Part shown: positions 12,967-26,034 of the stretch, piece by piece
How the letters are laid out: every line of letters begins with the position of its first letter
How positions within the stretch are numbered: position 1 is the stretch's first letter
NCBI RefSeq assembly: GCF_014805685.1
Contig: NC_060905.1
Location: forward strand, 2,911,340-2,975,339
Direction of reading: 5' to 3'
Length of the DNA stretch: 64,000 bases
From: Silurus meridionalis
Taxonomy: Eukaryota; Chordata; Actinopteri; Siluriformes; Siluridae
The notes under the pieces: model-generated
What the model was told of the DNA's origin: nothing
Databases searched by the model: none
Seen by the model: only the letters and a program-made list of their open reading frames with translations
Translations under genes and position numbers: made by a program

Positions 12967-13734
12967 CTATACACAACTATACACTGTAACCTTACTCTAC
13001 GTTGCACTGTCCTACATATAATAACCGTCTGAATATAAGACATAAATGCTTAATACAGAATAGAAACAAGTCAAATGATCTGCCAGTGCAGTGAAATACG
13101 TAATTACACTTGGTACGATTTCTTGAAATAAGAAAACAATTTCTTTTCCCAAAAAAGGAACAAAATGTCTGAAAATAAGCATTAACAGACTTATTCCAAG
13201 CAGTCGAATTTGGTCGAATTTACCAAAAACTGGCTTGTTAATCATTATTTTTTAGTTTGCTTCTTTAGTGTGAAAAAAAGATCATAAAAAACCAGAGCTG
13301 CTAAACACGAGAAATTCTCTTCATTTAACAATCGTCATTATATACTGTGTTTTCAAATGAGACAAATCGTTAAAAAAAATAATAATTCAATATACTACAC
13401 TTTAATATACTAATATACTATATTGAATTACTATTCGAATCAAGATCGCGCATACATGAGTTATTTATTCGAACGTTTTGTAACACACGCGTCGTTCCGA
13501 TGCAAACACAAAGCAAAATCAACTTAAAACGTATCGCGACATAAAACATTGTTGAACGCATTTAGTTCATTTCTGAACACTGAAAGATATTCAACATGAG
13601 AAACTCAATTCAAACTGCAGAACAACTTAGTAAACAATTTATAATTACTTTGTGATTCTTGAGCATATTTTTACTTATTTTTTGCTCAGAAAAAACTTGG
13701 AAAGGTGCTCCACACTTCTGTACATTACATCAGA

Positions 13735-13925
13735 GTGAAATTCGTTCTCATACCTCAGAGATGTTAGGAAGCCGGGGTGAAAGTGCAAAATCAGCACCCT
13801 TAGAGTACTGAGGGTTTAGGGCCTTGCTCAAGGGCCCCAAGAGGGGCAGCTTGGCGATCACAGGACTTGAACCACCAACCTTCGGTATTGTAACTCAGAA
13901 CCTTCACCACTGAGCTCCCACCTCC
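13735..13925 (-). mobile_element. tRNA-derived SINE copy
   Basis: Reverse-strand SINE with the 'ggccttgctcaagggcccc' block at about 13821-13839 and a B-box-like 'ttgaaccaccaacc' segment at 13867-13880. The head ends near 13925. The following 14 kb region (13930-14690) shows no recognisable gene. Confidence 0.75.
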
Positions 13926-14699
13926 CCGAAATTAAAACAGGATCTTACTATAGTTAGTTGTTTATAAGACGTTCAAACTACCTGCATCTTCCAGCCAATC
14001 AGCATCCAGTATTCAAGCTGACCCTGGCATAAAAACGAGATAATTACACGTTGTTTGAGGTAAAGGCTCCTGCCAAATGTGTGTGTAAAAACAGTGTAGC
14101 CACAAGCCACACATCAGACAGAACTTTGTCATGTCTCTATCACTGCTACGGAGCTCAGGGAAGTGTATACGCCGTTGCACAGACCTGTCAGTCTGCCTGG
14201 ACAGGTTCAGCTGGGCTTAACAAACAACACAATTACGGCCAAAGCGCGTTTATTAGCGAACAAAGAGTGTTCCGTGCTGATTATTTACACCAAAATATCT
14301 GTATTTCGGAGATGACTTGCTTTCTGATTGCGTGTTATAAGGAATTGTAGAAATAATTTTCCAAACATTCCAAACAAATTGCTCAATGAGAGTTTTCATC
14401 TTCTGAACAATAACAAGCTCCACGTTGATCAACACCTGCACTCGTTTTCCCCTCTGGAAAGCACCCGCTTCCGAGGATGCAGCCAGATGTAAAAGTTTGC
14501 GTCTGGATCATCTGTTGTTTGCAAAGTTGCGTGTTCAGTTTGTTCTTTATTGCAGAGGGGGCCAAACTTTTTACTTTGGAGGGCAAAAAATCGAACTTGA
14601 TAAAGGGCCAAGGGCTGAAAATAAATTTACTTTATATTGCAGTTTTTTAGGTTTTGCAATGGATCCCCTCATTCACTGATTTATTACTTACAAATAAAT

Positions 14700-15050
<351 letters not shown>

Positions 15051-15489
15051 CTCTGTAATCTGTTGAACTAATGCAGTTTTATGTTTAAAGTTCTGATAAT
15101 CCAAATCTTAAAAACAATGTTATTTATACTAGGGTTCAGTACATAATAACAGCTATTCATTGACCTCTAATGAGGCACAAGAAGCTGGTCTTTATTGTAT
15201 TTTTTCTCATATTATGGCATTTAGGGCCAAATCAAAGATCATCACGGGTCATAGTTTAATGATCATTGGTTTATTACCACAAGCTACAAAAATGGTAATA
15301 AAGTTCTACTTGATCCTCGTTTTCTTTGTGTTTACATTTCAGCTTTGTTATGTTTCTCTCCAGTTCTGTGAAAAGTCAATATTCTGTTGAAATCATCCAG
15401 AAAAGTAGAGGATCACTTTTTTTAAACTGCGTTAGACTTTCCAAGTGACTTTTAATAAACATCTTGTCTGTTTAAGGTAATTAGTTAAA

Positions 15490-15712
15490 GGGGGAGTGGG
15501 GGGGGAGTTTAAGATGCTGGATTACTAATTGGAAGGTCAGGGGGTTTCAAGCCCCGGTATTGCCAAGCCGCTACTCTCGGGCCCTTGAGCAAGGCCCTTA
15601 ACCCTCTGTGCTCCAAGGGTGCTATATCATGGCTGGCCTCAAAACAAGCTGGGATGTGCTAGGAAGAGCAATTTCCCTGTGCTGTAATGTTTATGTGACA
15701 AATTAAACCTAT
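15490..15712 (+). mobile_element. tRNA-derived SINE copy
   Basis: Fairly complete SINE. It has an A-box-like 'taagatgctggattac', a B-box-like 'ggtttcaagccc', the shared 'cccttgagcaaggccctta' block near 15581 and the tail 'tgctgtaatgtttatgtgac' near 15679. It is a good reference copy for the family. The flanks (15060-15480 and 15720-16375) show no gene. Confidence 0.75.
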
Positions 15713-16374
15713 TCTAAATACATTAAAAACACACACACAACTGAGTTCATGAGAGACATTTGAGCGGTGTTTTCCTCTGTACGTTTCAAATACCATTTTG
15801 TCAAAAAAAGATTGATAAACTAGACCTTTCCTTGTCTGCGTGGGGTCACGTGCGTACCTTCTGTACCTTTAATATACATCTTTCGCTTGGATTATTATTT
15901 ATCTTTTACATTACACACTGGAATTGGAACCCAGTTGCCCTTAAAAGTAATCAAAAAGTTGAGTCCAAATCCCAGTAACACCGAAGCTGCCAACTGGGGG
16001 CCCTTGCGAGGAAGATTTTTAAACCTCAACTGCTCCATTGTAAAAATTGCAAGTTGTTTTCGATATGTGCACCTGAAAAATGCTGTAAATGCAAATTTAC
16101 CCTTTTAAATGGAAAAAAAGGAAAAAAATTAAGAAAATGGTTAAATCGATGTCTAATCTTGCTTCGTTTTATAGAAGTAAAAAAAAAAAGGGGTGTTGTT
16201 TCCCAGACTTTTCCTGCATGCTGTCAAGTGGATCTGCATACTAAACAGCATGGGCAAGTGGTCCGACCCAATTAGTTACCATAGCGACCATGGAGCGCGT
16301 ATTTTTGCGACATACCAATTAGGGTAAAAATCTGTGACGTAATAATGTCCTGCTTAATTAGAAGCTGATATAAA

Positions 16375-16380
<6 letters not shown>

Positions 16381-16445
<65 letters not shown>
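16381..16445. repeat. (AT)n microsatellite
   Basis: About 65 bp of pure AT repeat. On the minus strand it lies inside the putative first intron, about 60 bp downstream of the PLPP-like exon donor. Confidence 0.95.
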
Positions 16446-16447
<2 letters not shown>

Positions 16448-16508
16448 GTGGATTAATGAATTGTTCTCAATTGGGGTCCGTCAAGAAGAGAAACATCTGG
16501 AAACTCAC

Positions 16509-16722
16509 CCACAATCAGACACAACATGTCCAGACCGACCAGCATCCGAGGACTGGAGGTGTTAGCCCGGGTCACGGTTCGGCTCTGCGCGGCTCCGGCT
16601 TTCCCGTTCTCCCGCAGCGGCTCCGCGTCTTCACCGCCCTCCGCCAGCCGCCCCTGGATCTCCACATCCCGCTCCACGGCTCCACCACCTCCTCCTCCAC
16701 TGTTCATGCCGATCTTCTCCAT
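16509..16722 (-). CDS. First coding exon of a lipid phosphate phosphatase (PLPP family), partial gene
   Basis: Reading minus from the ATG at 16722, the exon encodes about 71 residues. There is a short N-terminal stretch with a Gly6 run, a polar cytoplasmic segment, then the start of a membrane helix reading MLVGLDMLCLIVG. PLPP1-3 proteins begin their first membrane helix with the same LD-x-LC pattern followed by GLPF. The coding sequence stops at a consensus donor (GTGAGT from 16508) in phase 1 within a Gly codon, where PLPP genes split the following Gly-Leu-Pro-Phe. Lipid phosphate phosphatases are six-helix membrane enzymes that dephosphorylate phosphatidate, lysophosphatidate and sphingosine-1-phosphate. 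The catalytic motifs lie in later exons that I could not find to the left, so the rest probably lies beyond the window. Start choice is uncertain: ATGs at 16707 and 16848 are in the same frame. The paralogue is not resolved. Confidence 0.5.
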
Positions 16723-17130
16723 AAGCTCTGTATATCGACTAGTAACAGTATATGAAAGCAGAAGCGCACTTTTCCTTGATTCTGGTTCTGATCTGGTCCA
16801 GTTCAGCCTCCGCGCGCATGAAGTGCGGTTTTGTAAGATGTCTCCCACAGGTAGAAAAGTTTAACCAGAGATCTTTAAGCACTAGTGCACAGGAGAGAAG
16901 GTCATGTTGACAGAAATCCCGCTTTGAAGCGAGCAGGTTAATGGATCACAGACACCTCAGCAGGAGCCAAATCCCAGATCTGAAGCCAAAAATCACTTTC
17001 TGGGTTTTTAGGAGAGAAGAACCTCGCCATCCTCCTCACGCTGGGATCAGACCCGCTCCACGAGCTCTACACGTCCAGTAAAAGAGTAAGAAATCACGCG
17101 CGCCTTCAACACACTCCTCCTAGAACACAC
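16723..17130 (-). promoter_or_regulatory. Putative promoter and 5' UTR of the PLPP-like gene
   Basis: The 5' side of the exon is enriched in CpG (for example 16808-16826 and 17093-17105) compared with the AT-rich surroundings, as expected of a housekeeping-type vertebrate promoter. No TATA box was placed. A 433-bp CT/CA array begins about 140 bp further upstream. Confidence 0.35.
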
Positions 17131-17267
17131 ACACAACACACTCCGAGAACTTGCTGGGTCACTGAACTCCATATGGAGCTTCTCCTTCAGACACAAGTTT
17201 CAACTTCAAGAGCGAGAAAAGTTTTCAGTGTTTTCATTTGGAGTGGTGTATTATTCCTCCCCCTACT

Positions 17268-17706
<439 letters not shown>

Positions 17707-17887
17707 CTCTTTGAATCCAGTTATAATAATAATAAATAATAAAAACATACTTTAATTCTTGTCATAAAAATAACAGTAGTAAGACAATCTAAAACAACAA
17801 CAACACAGTAATACAAATCTATGTGGGGTATTTTGTGAGTATTGAGGGGTACATGTGATATGGGGGTGGTATATGATAAGGGCATAA

Positions 17888-18608
17888 GTACAGTCTACTG
17901 GGGGGGATGTATGATTGGGAAATATAAGTACAGGGTATTTGGGGTGGGTGTATGATTGGGGGAAATGAGTACAGGGTATTTAGGGTGGGTGTATGATTGG
18001 GGGAAATGAGTACAGGGTATTTGGGGTGGGTGTATGATTGGGAAATATAAGTACAGGGTACTGGGGTGGGTGTATGATTGGGAAATATAAGTACAGGGTA
18101 TTTGGGGTGGGTGTATGATTGGGAAATAAGTACAGGGTATTTGGGGTGGGTGTATGATTGGGAAATAAGTACAGGGTATTTGGGGTGGGTGTATGATTGA
18201 AATGAGTACAGGGTATTTGGGGTGGGTGTATGATTGGAAATGAGTACAGGGTATTTGGGGTGGGTGTATGATTGGGGAAATAGTACAGGGTATTTGGGGT
18301 GGGTGTATGATTGAAATGAGTACAGGGTATTTGGGGTGGGTGTATGATTGGGGAAATGAGTACAGGGTATTTGGGGTGGGTGTATGATTGGGGGAAATGA
18401 GTACAGGGTATTTGGGGTGGATGTATGATTGGGTAATATGAGTAAAGGGTACTGGGGTGGGTGTATGATTGGGAAATATAAGTACAGGGTATTTGGGGTG
18501 GGTGTATGATTGGGGGAAATGAGTACAGGGTATTTAGGGTGGGTGTATGATTGGGTAATATGAGTAAAGGGTACTGGGGGTGGGTGTATGATTGGGGGAA
18601 TATGAGTA
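17888..18608. repeat. ~36-bp minisatellite
   Basis: About 20 tandem units of 33-39 bp. The core is 'gtacagggtatttggggtgg' followed by 'gtgtatgattggg' and a variable 'aaat(at)a/gag' linker. Two unit types (short linker 'aaatgag', longer linker 'aaatataa') are interspersed. The 213-codon frame on the minus strand exists only because the unit lacks stops in that frame. Nothing is recognised from 18610 to 19490. Confidence 0.95.
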
Positions 18609-19491
18609 CCAGTGCTAGCATGCTTGCTTAAAAGCTGTTAACTGCCAAATGCTTGTGCAGTTGATTTGCGTAATGAGTTAAAACCCCTGAAAATCCATTT
18701 AAACTGGTGGTTGGTGGTGAGAGAGGTTTTTTTTTAACCCACAGAAATGTTGACATAACTTTTGAACTATCGGCATTTTGGTCTTCACCTGAATTTGGTG
18801 CACAAAGTGCATCTGAGCGGCACGAGTTCTTTGAATGATTTTCAAATTTAGCGATTTGGAATCTGAACAAAACCTTTGAAAATCTTTTTACCCCCTTCAT
18901 CACCATAAAAACCCACCAAACACACCTAGAAGTACACACCTACTATAGTGTACCTCACTCTGGGGTGTCAGATATTACTATAATATGTAATGGGATGGTA
19001 TTTATGAGGACAAACAAACATTTCAGGAGGAAACATTTCCCTGTACTTTATACCTTTTAGCTACATTTTATTCTTTTTTTTCACCAGAACCTCTGATATT
19101 CTGCCTGTTTTTTCACTCTTTAGTTCGTTCAGTCGTCCGCTGCCCGTCAAGTTGACGCAACGTTTGACCGGAGATCGCCGACTACACAACCCTTCGCTTC
19201 AACTTCGTCCTGGAGAAAACCGAAATTCCTCATTACATGACCTCACATTGATGTAGTGGTCAGCGGTTTGACTTGATGACTCAAAAGAAAATGATTCTGA
19301 CTCACGTTGTGTTCGGGTTAAAGAATTTGCACACTGCCCTCTGCAGGTGAGGTGTGAACAGAAATCAGGAAAAAATTCAAGAATCACAGAATCAACGATT
19401 TGGAGCGTTATTTTGAGAATGTATGTCGAATTGAAACCATCGAAATGAATGAAAAAGCCGAATGAATGAAACATTAATACGGAAGTCCTAA

Positions 19492-19712
19492 GAGGCTCTG
19501 CGTTCTGCTTTTTTCTTTCTTGGGATCGCGACTTCATTTTCTCATGAGCTCGACATAACAAAAGTTGTTTTCTCGTGGTCACAACTTCATTTTCTCAAAG
19601 TGCCCAAATGATCATGGTTATTATTCATTCAGGAAACAATGTTTGTGATGTCGACATCACGAGAAAACTAGAAAGAAAAAAATATTAGAATGCATGTCCT
19701 CTCAGGACTTCA
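19492..19712. mobile_element. MITE with inverted termini (family H)
   Basis: The left end 'gaagtcctaagaggc' and the right end 'gtcctctcaggacttc' are inverted repeats. They are followed inward by 'ttttttctttctt' on the left and its inverse 'aagaaaaaaat' on the right. The interior carries 'cgacataacaaaagttgttt'. It is non-coding and about 220 bp. A second copy occupies 49065-49913. Confidence 0.65.
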
Positions 19713-20009
19713 GTACATTACAATGCTTTCAAATAAAAAAATAAAATAAAAAATTGAAATAATAGGATTCAGTATATTTTGAGTTGCAGTGGTGTAAAGT
19801 ATTTGAGTAAATGTACTTAGTGACTTTACTTAAGTAAAAATTAGATGAGACTTGGCTAGGAAATATCCACAAATCCCTGGATAAAGAAACACACCTATAC
19901 ATATTGTATCTCTTATTTCAGAAGATATACAAAGGATGTACAAAAGTCTTCACACCCCAGTAAAAACTCTAGGTATTTGTAATGTAAAAAATTCAGCCAA
20001 GTCTTATTA

Positions 20010-20540
20010 GACGTCTAGGACAGCTTTGTGGAACCATCTGCTCCTGAAGATCGTTAAAACCAAGGAGATGGTAGAGGACTTTAGGAAGGGTACAACTATG
20101 ATTAAATCCATGACCATCATGGGTGAGGAGGTTGGGGTTGTGGACAACTACAAGTACTTCAGTGTTCACTTACACAGCAGATTGGACTTTAAGACCAACA
20201 CAGACGCTGTGTATAAGAAGTGGTTGAGCAGATTTTATTTCCTGAGGAACCTCAGATCCTTTAATGTAGGAAGCAGAATGCTGGATAATTTTATAAGTCC
20301 ATTGTGGCAAGTGCCTTTTATAGTGCTGTGGTCTGCAGGGGCACGGCCGAGACGATGAGGTGACAACAGGTGAAGAAACTCCTGTCAATCATGGAAAATC
20401 CGCCCCATTGACTACATGATCCCATAAAGTACAGAGGCAGCGGAGTTTATCCTCCAACAGACCGATTCAGCTTCGCTCTCACAAAGAACACTTCAGTAAA
20501 TCATTCCTACCATTTGCAATTACACTGTACACTTTGTGTA
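20010..20540 (+). pseudogene. Non-LTR retrotransposon fragment, C-terminal reverse transcriptase region
   Basis: The frame 20026-20358 reads motifs typical of the post-catalytic region of fish LINE proteins: KTKEMVEDFRKG, a YKYFSVHLHSRLD segment and YFLRNLRSF. Decayed continuation runs on to about 20540 with stops. The upstream part with the catalytic FADD box is absent, so it is 5'-truncated. The clade is not determined. The following 20545-21750 holds no recognised gene. Confidence 0.65.
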
Positions 20541-21754
20541 CGAATCCACCAATTCCTTGGAAAAATTCTCCAGATTTATTAATTTGTGAAGGAATCTCTT
20601 CTGTAACGCCAAACTTCCCAAGTTTTTGCTAGGATTAAGATTGGGATACCGCCACCACCATGCTTCACTATGGATATAGCGTGCTTTTTATGTAGAGTAT
20701 AGTGTGCTTTTTTATAAGGAAGTTTGTGCAAAAAGTTCTACATTTATCTCCTCAGACCATAAAGCAAGCAAGGATGCTTCTAATGAAATCTAAGCAGGCT
20801 TGGATGTTTGATTAAAGGTGTTTTTTATTAGGCGTTCGAATTATTCAATTATTTTACAATTTATTGTTGTATAGTTTATATACTTACCAGCGATTCCTGT
20901 AGCTCTTTAAATGAGTCAGAGCTTCTTGGCAGCCTCACTAATAAAGTTGTGCTTTGTTCTTTTGCAAGGTTTGGAGCGATGTCCGTGTTTCACCTTCTGT
21001 TCTCCGTAATAACACAACAGAAGTTCCTTTGGATCCAGAACATGCTACTGCATAGAAGCGCCTTTTTTTTGCTTCTCGAGAGTTCGCGAGATCTCGAGAA
21101 ACACTAATGGCTTTATTCGTGGTTAGTCACTTCACAGATGACAGACATGCGAAGGATGACGTAGGTGTGAACTGGTTCATTCCATCATGAGACCTATTAG
21201 AACAGGGTCTAAATTAAAAATATGATCTGAATTATGTCAGACGTTTTATCAGGGTTTTTTTTACAAGACAAAACCTGCAAACGAAACACGGGTGTGTCGA
21301 CCTTTAAAATCCCCTGTATATGTTCCAGACTAACACACACCATGTGCTTTTCTTTAAAAGGATAAATGGAAACAGTTTACATTCAACAGTGTGTGTATAT
21401 ATACATAACCCAGTATACGCCAAACTTCCCCCAGGTCCACACAAGCACTTCTGACTAGCATGCGCTGGGTTAGGGTATTTTACAATAATATTTATAATGC
21501 AAGTAACCAAAGCTTTTGGTTCGAGTTCAGGTTACTGAGTTTTTTGCTCTTTTTGTGTGGGTCATTGGATTTTATTTATATTAGCATTTTACACACAGCA
21601 TCCCAGCAATCCACAGCATCCTTCTCTACTGTCCTGATCATGATCAGAATCACTGAGGTTTTAATCGTGAATATGTACTAAATTATTCCCAGTACTCTAT
21701 TCTCTTCATTTCATACTTTCAGTTGTGCTGCTTTTATTAGTGTATGTTTATGTT

Positions 21755-22310
21755 ACCAATCAGATTTCAGCAGTCACGTGACGTGTTGTCAAGGTCAAGA
21801 GACCTCCAGAATTATCGCTGCAGGCACCTAACAATAAAGCCGTCGCTTTGACCGATCAGATTCCGAGTTGCCCACACAGGGGCCAATTAGCAGCCATCCA
21901 ATATCAGCGAGCGCGCTAGTCAGAACTCGCTAACCGCATCTGTAGCAAACTGCACATTTACAAGACGAACTTTTCAAGAAAAGTTGGACGTTGTGAGGAA
22001 AAGTCGGCAAAACAGTTCCGGTTTTTTAATGAACCGTTTTTGCTTTTCTTTCCTGTAGAATTTGCACAAAAACACACAATTAGGCTAAAATTTCAATCCT
22101 CCAGGAAAACGGTAATGCACAGAAAAAAAAACAGCCATTTTCTGAGGTGAATATCGATGCTTCTGCTGGAGATGATGTATGTGGCGATGCAGTTGCGACT
22201 CCAGTGAAAGGAGACGTGTTAAATTGTGTCATTGGGTTTTTTGCTTTAGTGATAACATTCATTCTTACTGACTTCTGCCTGTGATGCAGCATTTTGTACT
22301 ACTGCGTTTC
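21755..22310 (+). mobile_element. ZMYM1-like hAT transposon remnant, copy 1
   Basis: Shares about 500 bp with 40540-41320 in the same orientation: 'cgcatctgtagcaaactgca' near 21938, 'aatgcacaga' near 22112 and 'gaaaggagacgtgtt' near 22206. The start of the transposase gene is still visible: the bases at 21970-22005 translate to a decayed form of the KLDIVEKGRP motif that begins ZMYM1-like fish hAT proteins. The body of the gene is deleted. Confidence 0.6.
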
Positions 22311-22419
22311 TCCATAATAGTGATGGTTTCTACAGACATGGCGTCATAATGATGGTATTAAGAGGAGGATTCAGTGGTGTCAGGCAGGACGAGGTAAATA
22401 CCTCTACTTATGCGGAGAT

Positions 22420-22585
22420 GCACACACACTTTTTCTTCTGGCATTTGCCCTACAGTGATTTTGTAAATGTATAATTATTTAATTTAATTCCGCCCTTAAT
22501 TTTTCTTTTCTCTGTCTAATCATAGGATTGACAGACTATGGTGCTTCCTGTACATATGACAATAAACTCTTGAATAATGAATCTT
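22420..22585 (+). mobile_element. Probable LINE 3' tail
   Basis: Ends with 'tgtacatatgacaataaa' and an AATCTTG-like A-rich end, the style of 3' termini of fish non-LTR elements. Non-coding. The region 22590-23435 is AT-rich with no gene recognised. Confidence 0.4.
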
Positions 22586-23439
22586 AAAATCGAATGATGC
22601 TGATATTTTTTTTCAATGAAAATGAACATGAACCATGGTTCAATTATATAACAGAAAAAACATGTAACAGTAAATCATGTGCATAAATACCATAATAAAT
22701 TAAATGCAATCACACTTTTTAATTTGAATATTTTCGAATTGAAATATTGAATGAAATGGCCGGACAGTGAAAAGTTTTCGTGCGTAATTAATAAATGAAT
22801 TGATGATTAATTCTTAATGAATTCTTTTTCATAAAAAAATTAATTGAATCGAATAATATAAATGTAGAATTTTTTTTCTATAGTTTTTTTATATATTTGT
22901 TTATTAAATAAATCTGTACAAAGGCGAAATAATTGTAGTAAAGATTCGCAACACAAAATACGAAAATCTCACAGTGTGGCTCGTGAGGGGGATTTTCACC
23001 CTTTAGCCAGTGTTGAAATCAGTAGTGTTCTATGCGGTTTATTCGAGTTTGTTGTTATTAGGGTGGTTTGTGTGAAGAACAGCTGGTGACTGCCCATCAT
23101 GTTTGAGTTTTTTATATCAGATATATCCTGTTACACACACCAGCTTATGGCCTGTAGATGGAGACAAACGCTGCTGATGTTTGGGGCACGAGGTCTGGTT
23201 TCAGAGATAAAACTGAGTTGGACTCAAACAAGATCTTTTTTTTTCTCAGCTTTATATTTCTTTAAATGTAATAAGGAAGTGTTAAAAACCACAATCACAG
23301 GCACACTGAGATTCATATGTACATATGTAGTTCTTCATCAAACTGTTAGCACAGAGTTAAAGACATGCGATTGGTGGATTTGGTAGCCCGGATTGTTCAC
23401 TTCACTTGTGAACTTGTGAAGCCATCTTCATAAACATAG

Positions 23440-23725
23440 GCTTTACATGGGGTAGGAGTACAAGATCTACCTCAATTTTTTTGAACACCTTTGGGATAAA
23501 CTTCTCACACTGACCGCACCCTTACTTCACCTACATCAGTGCCTGACTTTACTAACACACATTCTTGAGGCTGAATAAATCTCACACAAATTTGAATTGA
23601 AGATCTTCTCAGAAGAGTGGAGAATGTCATAAGAGCAAATGGAGACTCGATGTGGAATGGGATTTTCAAAAAGTACATACCACCTATGGTTAGGTGTCCA
23701 CAAACTTTTGGCCTTAGCATTGCAG
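23440..23725 (-). mobile_element. Tc1/mariner-like nonautonomous remnant (family A)
   Basis: Reverse copy. The plus strand reads 'gaacacctttgggataaa' (a decayed transposase C-terminal segment), 'acctacatcagtgcctgac' near 23530 and the terminal 'aggtgtccacaaacttttgg' near 23692, which is the outer end of the element. Confidence 0.65.
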
Positions 23726-24039
23726 ATGCTCGACTAAAAGCTAACAATTTGAATATGGCATCAATTTACACCGAACTCAATCCAAACCCAACTCAGACCC
23801 AAAACGAAATATTACAAAAAAATCTAAGTTTTTAACCATAAATTCATCTGCTGTATTGCAGTAATAATCTTCTGGTACATCAGGTACACAACAGGTACAT
23901 TGTTAGCGGATAATCTCTAAATTCTTGCTTCGTGTGGAACTCAGTTATTATCCACAAATCTAACAAATGCCTCTGATTCAATAGTGAAAAATGTAAACAC
24001 TACTGATAGGAATACACCCTGAATAGACCACTAGTCTTT

Positions 24040-24225
24040 TTAGAACACACATACACACGAATTCACATTTAGAGGTCCATTAGCCTAGCCATTTACCCTA
24101 CTGGCATGTTTATGAGAGGAGAAAACCAAATCACCCAGAGGAAACCCAATAGAAGAACCTGCAAAACTCAGTCACCTCAGCATCGAACCCTGGAGCTGTG
24201 AAGAACAATGCCACCGGCCCTATTT
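24040..24225. mobile_element. Fragment of a dispersed fish repeat
   Basis: Contains the 'gagaaaaccaaatcacccag'/'aggaaaccca' pattern and a 'catcgaaccctgg' segment, familiar from a very common teleost repeat whose usual text describes an 'aggaaaccc' and 'aactcc' series. It is decayed and unclassified. Confidence 0.45.
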
Positions 24226-24239
24226 TTCCACAAAAAAAA

Positions 24240-24460
24240 GAAGTAGTAGCTAATTAAGGCTGTGGATTACTGATCAGAAGGTTGGGGGTTCAAGTCCAGG
24301 TATTGCCACTCTTGGGGTCCCTGAGCAAGGCCTCAGTGCTCCAGGGGCGCTGTAACATGGTGGACCCTGTGCTCCAAGCATAGCTTCCTAACACCACTGG
24401 GATATGCGAAGAAAAAATTCACTGTGCTGTAAAATACATGTGACAAGTAAAAAGCACCTT
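24240..24460 (+). mobile_element. tRNA-derived SINE copy
   Basis: Plus-strand SINE: B-box-like 'gggttcaagtcc' near 24285, 'ccctgagcaaggcc' near 24320 and the tail 'gctgtaaaatacatgtgac' near 24425. It parallels 15490-15712. Nothing is recognised between 24470 and 25280. Confidence 0.75.
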
Positions 24461-25284
24461 TCAGACCAGGCTAGTTCTCAGTTACCATGACTGATAGTTA
24501 GCAATGCTAAGCTAAATAGCTAACCGTTCTAATTTCAAGATCACTGACAGTGTTCACGTGGTGTGGTGACAGTGTTAACCATTGTGCAAGATGACACAAA
24601 TATACATTAGTGTGTCATGTGGTGCTCATTTATCAGTATGGTTGGTTGTACCATTTGCTTTCTTATGCTAATAGAGTGATTAGCAGCTGGGAATTACTTT
24701 TGAAATGCACAAAATGTGTTTCTTTCAAGCTGTATGATCATCTCTTCGGTGTACACATCATACCATGAATAAACTTTCACTTCAGGGAAACAATCAACCA
24801 GTGAGGGGTTATAAGGCCATCTCCAAATCATCTCAAAATCTTGAGTGGGAATTCTAGCATTTTAAGTCAGACAGTTTAATGCTTATAGATATAAAATCCC
24901 AAGAGCTCTTCAAGTACATGCATATGTTCATGATAACACAATCAAAGAAAGATTGCACAAGTATTGAGCATGGCTTAAAAAAAACCCCTCACACCCAGAA
25001 AGAATATGACAGCATGACTCGTGATCATATCAGAGCAAATGTTTCGTAACATATCCTTTGGACTGATATGACCAAGAAGGAAACGCATAATCATCATGAA
25101 CAGTGCCATGTTTGGTGAAAACCAGTCACAATGTTATCACCAGAAATACTTTATATAGACTGTGCAGCATGGAAGTGAAGTGCTGATGAATTGGGCTTCT
25201 TTTGCAATCGTGTGACATCAGGAATTTGCATTATTGCAAAAAAACTTTCTAGCAAACATTTCGTCCTAGTAAAGGTGCTTGTGT

Positions 25285-26030
25285 AGTGAGCAGTTCAGAA
25301 GTAAATGTAATTCGTTATTGTACTTAAGTAGTTTTTTCACGTATCTGTACTTTACTGAAGTGTTTCCATGTGGTGAGATTTTACTGTAACTTCACTACAT
25401 TTCAAAGTGAAATTTTGTGAATTTTTACAAAAAAAAAAAACTTTCTTTCAGCTTCTCCCATTAGGGGTCACCACAGCGGATCATCCACATGTTTGATTTG
25501 GCACATGTTTGGCACATGGATGCCCTGGTTGGTTCCCTGTCCGGGGATCGAACCCGGGCCGCAGCGGTGAGCGCGTCGCATCCTAACCACTAGGGAACTG
25601 AAGTTTTACTCTATATTTTGTGAAATCACTCGTTCAGCATCAGTTCATCAGCAAGCAGTACATTTAGAGAGGAATAGATGATGAAGAAACTCCAGACTCG
25701 AACTCACCACAACACACGTGACCTTGATTTTCGATGAAGTCGAAAAGGTTCATGATGATTGTAATAGAAATCAATCAGCGTTTGAGTCATTAATATCATT
25801 CTATTATTAGATCAGAGTTAGATTAGGACTTTTCATTAACTGATTATTAATATTAACATTATAGCCATAAGTAATCATAGTACTTTGGATACTTAAGTAC
25901 ATTTGAAGGCAAAAACGTTTGTACTTTTACTCAAGTGACAGTTTAAAAGGACACTTCAACTGGAGGAATATATTACAGAGTGAATTTCTTCTTAACTACA
26001 TGGTTTGTGTACTTTGTCCACCACCGCTTT
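25285..26030 (-). mobile_element. AT-rich nonautonomous element (family G), copy 1, split by a SINE
   Basis: Reverse complement of the element at 31320-31855. Matching blocks include 'catttagagaggaataga' near 25658, 'gatgaagaaactcca' near 25679 and 'tacttaagtacatttgaagg' near 25889. Its interior is interrupted by the SINE at 25437-25598. Ends are rich in 'acttttactcaagtga' motifs. Superfamily unknown, possibly hAT. Confidence 0.65.
25437..25598 (-). mobile_element. tRNA-Glu-derived SINE with RTE-type tail, copy 1
   Basis: Read on the minus strand, the head resembles tRNA-Glu: an A box 'tagtggttaggat' (about 25580-25592) and a B box 'gggttcgatccccgg' (about 25543-25557). The 3' part ends with the 'cctaatgggagaagctgaaa' tail (25446-25465), the same as the 3' end of the RTE LINE at 34885-34920. 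It is inserted in family G copy 1 and partly deleted in the middle compared with 47603-47825. This is a SINE, not a tRNA gene. Confidence 0.85.
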
Positions 26031-26034
26031 GAAC

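Noticed and set aside
17980..18621. 213-codon proline/histidine-rich frame on the minus strand
   Set aside because: It follows the ~36-bp minisatellite, whose unit simply lacks a stop in that frame. Unit length variants shift it without codon constraint.
25531..25598. tRNA-Glu gene on the minus strand
   Set aside because: A and B boxes are present, but the acceptor stem is incomplete and the sequence continues into a LINE-type tail. It is a SINE head.
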